Source: Cyanobacteria bacterium SZAS-4 | Lineage (GTDB): Bacteria; Cyanobacteriota; Vampirovibrionia; Obscuribacterales; Obscuribacteraceae | Assembly: GCA_018266255.1 (NCBI GenBank) | Contig: JAFEAT010000023.1 | Location: 35,814-99,813, forward strand | Direction of reading: 5' to 3' | Length of the DNA stretch: 64,000 nucleotides | Shown: in pieces, positions 60,394 through 64,000 of the stretch | How the letters are laid out: every line of letters starts with the position of its first letter | Position numbering within the stretch: position 1 is the first letter of the stretch | Program-made: the position numbers and the translations under genes | The notes under the pieces: model-generated | Seen by the model: the letters and a program-made list of their open reading frames with translations, nothing else | Told to the model about the DNA's origin: nothing | Database searches by the model: none

Positions 60394-61719
60394 ATGGATT
60401 ATTCAGATTGCCTCGCCTACATCGAGAGCTTGTCGCCAACTTTAGAAAAGCCTAGTTTGACACGCATTGCTGCCTTCATGGCTTGTCATGGAAATTTGCA
60501 AAATCAATATGAGGTTATTCACGTTGGTGGCACTAACGGCAAAGGCTCTACCGTTGCGCTTATCGATAGTATTGCTCGGGCTGCCAAACTGAAGGTCGGG
60601 CGATTTACTGGGCCGCATTTACTTCGTTGGAACGAGCGTTTTCACATCGACGGTAAGCCGATCTCTGATGCGGATTTTGCACGTATCGGTTCTCATGTCC
60701 GACAACTTTCTCAGTCATTTGGAGAAGACAATCCTGATATCGGTCCTCTGACGTGGTTCGAGTTTCTGACTGCGATTGCATTTTTTTGGTTCGCTGAAAG
60801 TAATGTTGATCTCGCAGTCATCGAAGTTGGCTTGGGTGGTCGGTTTGATGCAACAAATATTGTCGAGAATGTCTTAGTGAGCGTGATCACCAATATTGAT
60901 CTGGACCACACGCACATACTGGGCAACAGCGTTGAAGAGATCGCGTTTGAAAAGTCCGGCATCATCAAAGCTGGTGTTCCTGTGGTGACAGGCGCAGTAG
61001 GGGCGGCTCTTGGTGTCATCCGTGAGCGCAGCAATCAACTTGGCTGTCAATTATTTGCCGTTGCGGAGAACCTGAATGGTGCCCTGGGTCAGAAGGTTCA
61101 GCGTGACTTCGATTTGTGCAAAAGCTCTCTCGCGCTAGTTGGTTCCTATCAGCAGACTAATGGATTGTTAGCTGTTGCGGCTTTTCACATCAGTGGACTG
61201 GCTGAAAGGGTGAAGCAAAATTCAGCCGAAATCGTTCGGCATGGCTTCGAGAGTGCTTATTGGCCGGGGCGCTTGCAGCTGACTAGCGATGAGCGGGTGA
61301 TTTTGGATGGTGCTCACAACGCGGCTGGGGCGCTTGCCTTGCGCGTAGCACTGGATCGCTTGCATCCTAATTCGAAATTTCAGTTTGTCATTGGTTGCTT
61401 TGAGAATAAAAATGCCAGACAAATTGTCGATGCACTGATTCGCTCAGGCGACCGAGTTTACGCCAGCCAGGCGGCAACACGCAGAGCCACCTACGACAAA
61501 GAGCAGCTAGCGGCCTTTTGCACAGAGCGAGGCGCCACAGCTACCACTTTTGACAGCATTGCCGATGCATTTAGTGCCGCTAGACATGAGTCCGATCGGT
61601 TTGTGGTTGTGACTGGCTCGTTTGCCACGGTCAAAGAAGTGATGATTGCACTTGGATGGAAATCAGTGGAAGACGGAAGTCCCGAATGCGTTAAAATTTT
61701 AGACGTTCAATCGAGCTGA
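60394..61719 (+). CDS. folC: Folylpolyglutamate synthase / dihydrofolate synthase
   Basis: 441 aa Mur-ligase-like enzyme that adds glutamate to dihydropteroate or folates. P-loop GGTNGKGST at 45-53, RFTGPHLLRWNERF, the conserved EVGLGGRFDATNIV and TNIDLDHTHILG, with YWPGRLQL and ILDGAHNAAG in the C-terminal domain. ATG at 60394 starts MDYSDCLAYIESL, the usual FolC opening; ATG at 60388 is one alternative. The long repeat protein follows 17 nt downstream. Confidence 0.93.
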   Translation: MDYSDCLAYIESLSPTLEKPSLTRIAAFMACHGNLQNQYEVIHVGGTNGKGSTVALIDSIARAAKLKVGRFTGPHLLRWNERFHIDGKPISDADFARIGSHVRQLSQSFGEDNPDIGPLTWFEFLTAIAFFWFAESNVDLAVIEVGLGGRFDATNIVENVLVSVITNIDLDHTHILGNSVEEIAFEKSGIIKAGVPVVTGAVGAALGVIRERSNQLGCQLFAVAENLNGALGQKVQRDFDLCKSSLALVGSYQQTNGLLAVAAFHISGLAERVKQNSAEIVRHGFESAYWPGRLQLTSDERVILDGAHNAAGALALRVALDRLHPNSKFQFVIGCFENKNARQIVDALIRSGDRVYASQAATRRATYDKEQLAAFCTERGATATTFDSIADAFSAARHESDRFVVVTGSFATVKEVMIALGWKSVEDGSPECVKILDVQSS

Positions 61720-61736
61720 CCCGACAAGGAGTTACT

Positions 61737-63449
61737 TTGACATCGACCGTCTTCACCTTCAATCTGTCCGGCAGCGTGCGTCATCAGGGGTTGAGCATAT
61801 CCGGAGTGACCGTTTCGCTCTTTGAACTGGGTGGAACAGGTGCCGATAGTCTCGTCGGAAGGCAACGAACCGGCAGCCGAGGCGAATTTACTTTCGGTGT
61901 CTCTCCTGGCGGATACCGAATCGAAATTGAACCGGATCCAAATACACGCTTCTTGCGGACATTCAACGAAATGAACGTCAGCGGCAATACGGTTCTAAAT
62001 GTAGGACTTGTCACCGGATCCATTCTTAAAGTAAAAGTAGTCACCAAATCTGGTGCAGCTGTTACCTCCGGTGAGGTCGTCGCGCTGGCAATCGATCCTC
62101 TGTCATATCGTTCATCTGCCACTGCTGGTAGTGATGGTAAGTATGCGCTCACCCTGCCCAAAGGTCGTTTCAATATCGGACTCCGTTACGCAAAACGTGC
62201 TAAGGAAGACGATCAGCGCGCAAGCAGTTTGCCTTTTCTGACAAGCACTATAATCCCGGTTGATCTACAGGCTGACGAGAATTTGGAAATCGTCTTGCCA
62301 GACATGTGCAATTTCGAGGGACGCGTTACTGATATCTTCGGTGTTCCGGCGGCGAATGTAAAAGTTAAACTGACACCAGCTATTCAAGACAATGAGTTAC
62401 TTGAAGAGTTAGGTATCGACGTAACCTGCGTCACTGATTCGACCGGCGAGTTTCGGGCTCTGGTCGAGTCTGGCGTTTACGACATCTCGATAGAACCCGA
62501 TCAGGCGGGACTGTTGTTTGCCGCAACTGAAAGCAATGTAGAAGTGTTTGTCGATATGAAAAAACACTTTCAACTAGCCGAAGGCTTCAGGCTGCGCGGA
62601 CAAGTGCAGTATGAATTGACGCAGTTGGCGCAGTGTTTGGTTCGTATTCAGGGATTGGATCGCAAGATTGATTTGCTTACAAAGACTGATGAGAGCGGTC
62701 AATTCTCAGTTGGTGTTCCTGGTGGTACGTATAAGTTGGTCGTCTCTGCTCACCCGAAACATGCACCATCACTGACGCTTGAAGGTTCTCAGTTCAGTGG
62801 CTTGGCACCGTGGACTCGCATGATTGTTGTCGGCGGCGACACCCAGATCCCCGTGCGCCTGGTGCAAGGCACGCGGCTCTACGGACGTATCGCAGACGAA
62901 TCTGGTCACACTCGGACCGGTGTAAAAGTGTCTGTTTATGCGGATGACGAGAAAGACTTGAGTGAGTCAGAATTAGATGTTCCACTCTCGACGTGTATGA
63001 CTGATTCGGAAGGAACATACAGTTTCTTCATCGCACCTGGTTCGTACTGGCTTGCTGTTCATACAGATTTGTCTAACGCTCAGAGAATCGAAATCGGCAC
63101 CGAGCCTAAGAATTTAGACATCGATTGGCACGGTTGGTGTCAGGTCAAATTCGAAGTGGTCAGTGAATCTGGTCAGAAAGTACCGCGTTGCCGCGTCGCG
63201 TACAGCCCATACGGAAACGCCATCACCGGTGACGGAAGTAGCAAATCTTTGCCAAAGGGCTCGATTTTGACTGACCCTGACGGCGTTTGCAACATGACTA
63301 TTCCTGCTGGTGTTTACTCACTGCGCTTCAGTCCGCCTTCAGATAGCGCGTTCGAGCCCAAATCTGTGAAGCAAATCTCTATCAGTCATGACGTGACTAA
63401 AACGATTCGGTTGGCGGTAAAAAACAGCTCCCAAGTCTCCGAGCAGTAG
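61737..63449 (+). CDS. Repeat protein with carboxypeptidase-regulatory-like Ig domains
   Basis: 570 aa composed of about six repeats of roughly 90 residues with the CarboxypepD_reg pattern: SGSVRHQGLSISGVTVSLFE, RGEFTFGVSPGGYRIEIEP, and repeated forms such as DSTGEFRALVESGVYDISIEP, DESGQFSVGVPGGTYKLVVSA and DSEGTYSFFIAPGSYWLAVHT. No signal peptide or membrane helix is visible, so it may be cytoplasmic or use an unknown export route. TTG at 61737 is backed by AAGGAG five bases upstream. Probably a structural or binding protein; function unknown. Confidence 0.75.
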   Translation: MTSTVFTFNLSGSVRHQGLSISGVTVSLFELGGTGADSLVGRQRTGSRGEFTFGVSPGGYRIEIEPDPNTRFLRTFNEMNVSGNTVLNVGLVTGSILKVKVVTKSGAAVTSGEVVALAIDPLSYRSSATAGSDGKYALTLPKGRFNIGLRYAKRAKEDDQRASSLPFLTSTIIPVDLQADENLEIVLPDMCNFEGRVTDIFGVPAANVKVKLTPAIQDNELLEELGIDVTCVTDSTGEFRALVESGVYDISIEPDQAGLLFAATESNVEVFVDMKKHFQLAEGFRLRGQVQYELTQLAQCLVRIQGLDRKIDLLTKTDESGQFSVGVPGGTYKLVVSAHPKHAPSLTLEGSQFSGLAPWTRMIVVGGDTQIPVRLVQGTRLYGRIADESGHTRTGVKVSVYADDEKDLSESELDVPLSTCMTDSEGTYSFFIAPGSYWLAVHTDLSNAQRIEIGTEPKNLDIDWHGWCQVKFEVVSESGQKVPRCRVAYSPYGNAITGDGSSKSLPKGSILTDPDGVCNMTIPAGVYSLRFSPPSDSAFEPKSVKQISISHDVTKTIRLAVKNSSQVSEQ

Positions 63450-63485
63450 TCCCAGACACCGCCCAGACACAGCCTTAGTACCAAG

Positions 63486-63516
63486 AAAGCAAGATTTCCG
63501 AAGAAATCTTGGCTTT
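63486..63516 (+). terminator. Probable terminator after the repeat protein gene
   Basis: AAAGCAAGATTTC-CGAA-GAAATCTT(G)GCTTT: a long stem with one bulged G and a 4-nt loop, 36 nt after the stop codon. Only TTT follows, so termination may be partial, but the position fits the end of the folC unit. Confidence 0.65.
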
Positions 63517-63854
63517 GAAACATCCGTGAAACAACTCAGAAATTATGGCGAAACAGCTTTGGTTGTATCTTCATTGAGACCCTTACTACAAGTTTTGATG
63601 TCCCGCCCCGCCATCCAGGAGTTTAGATATGAGCCACTGAGATCATGTGCATAGGTTTTGCGAAACTGACGCCACGCATGCTTCGTAGTGCCTGGTTGCG
63701 GCTGTACAGCACAGCTAAAGCCACGCCCAGGAGCACGCTACGGAATACTTACTAACAGTCCTTTATGCAGCAGTGATAACTTGATGGCCAATAGATGCTG
63801 CCGACGCAGGGATCACGACGGAGAGTAGAGTGCAGAACCGAGCGTCCGTATCGC
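63517..63854. other. Intergenic region without a recognised feature
   Basis: About 340 nt between the terminator and the convergent alcohol dehydrogenase gene. Short frames only, no ribosome binding sites, no clear hairpins or repeats. It may contain remnants of a lost gene, but nothing can be identified. Confidence 0.4.
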
Positions 63855-64000
63855 CTACGAAATCTTGATCACTATTTTTCCAAAGTGCGCGCCTGACTCC
63901 ATGTGCCTCAGCGCGTCTTTGACCTGATCGAATTTGAAAACACTGTCGATGATGGGTTTGCTTTTGTGCAACGTCATCGCTTTCAGCATATGTTCGAACA
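63855..64000 (-). CDS. Zinc-containing alcohol dehydrogenase/quinone reductase family (C-terminal end)
   Basis: The last 48 residues of a minus-strand protein, running off the window edge. It reads FEHMLKAMTLHKSKPII, then SVFKFDQVKDALRHMESG and ends HFGKIVIKIS. This matches the C-terminus of medium-chain NAD(P)-dependent dehydrogenases, where the last strand and HFGK-I-V-I motif are conserved. Cofactor and metal sites lie outside the window, so the substrate cannot be inferred. Confidence 0.8.
   Translation of the reverse strand, partial: FEHMLKAMTLHKSKPIIDSVFKFDQVKDALRHMESGAHFGKIVIKIS

Overview
The window looks like chromosome from a non-photosynthetic relative of the cyanobacteria (Melainabacteria/Vampirovibrionia, most like the Obscuribacterales). 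This is inferred from gene order and protein style, since no marker phylogeny was possible. The ribosomal block runs rplO-secY-adk-map-infA-rpmJ-rpsM-rpsK-rpoA-rplQ-truA-rplM-rpsI with no rpsD before rpoA, which is the cyanobacterial/plastid order. Around it are many TPR proteins, a Ser/Thr kinase with leucine-rich repeats, an exported caspase-like protein, a CHAD protein and a Tad pilus locus. GTG and TTG starts are common, several backed by good Shine-Dalgarno sequences.

Layout. 1-8113: ribosomal protein, translocon and RNA polymerase alpha genes, all on +, with structured spacers and one clear intrinsic terminator after rplQ. 8154-14244: membrane TPR and zinc-ribbon proteins, a CxxCxxCC protein and a TMTC-like membrane protein. 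14241-25088: mostly minus-strand accessory genes: STK-LRR kinase, DUF255 thioredoxin-fold protein, two GT4 glycosyltransferases, trxB coupled to a heme-oxygenase-like diiron protein, and CHAD; a sarcosine-oxidase-like flavoenzyme sits on +. 25296-34572: a GT2 glycosyltransferase, then a Tad/Flp locus with two tandem pilins, TadE, CpaB, TadG-like, TadZ, TadA, TadB and TadC. 34605-43048: MFS exporter coupled to a GCS2-family ligase, a coiled-coil membrane protein, a GntR regulator with a probable operator, an exported TPR-caspase, and an EamA transporter. 43111-45259: dgcA and dgcN (D-glutamate metabolism). 45419-51357: grpE, dnaK, dnaJ and a beta-propeller lipoprotein. 51430-64000: exported and pilus-like proteins, dnaB, acs, a zinc-ribbon SpoU methyltransferase, adenosine/adenine deaminase, a Nudix hydrolase, folC, a large repeat protein and the end of a zinc alcohol dehydrogenase.

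The least explained sequence lies between genes. A 41-bp ungapped element recurs at three distant loci (after rplM, between dnaK and dnaJ, and between acs and the SpoU gene), each time 46-93 nt upstream of a + strand start. A second family, built on AACCG-N4-CGGTT palindromes, forms a tandem array near 59.2 kb and has one relative upstream of the pilin genes. Short direct repeats precede the caspase and GntR genes, and three consecutive 5-bp/5-nt hairpins sit between rpsM and rpsK. No rRNA, tRNA, CRISPR array, transposase or prophage was recognised.
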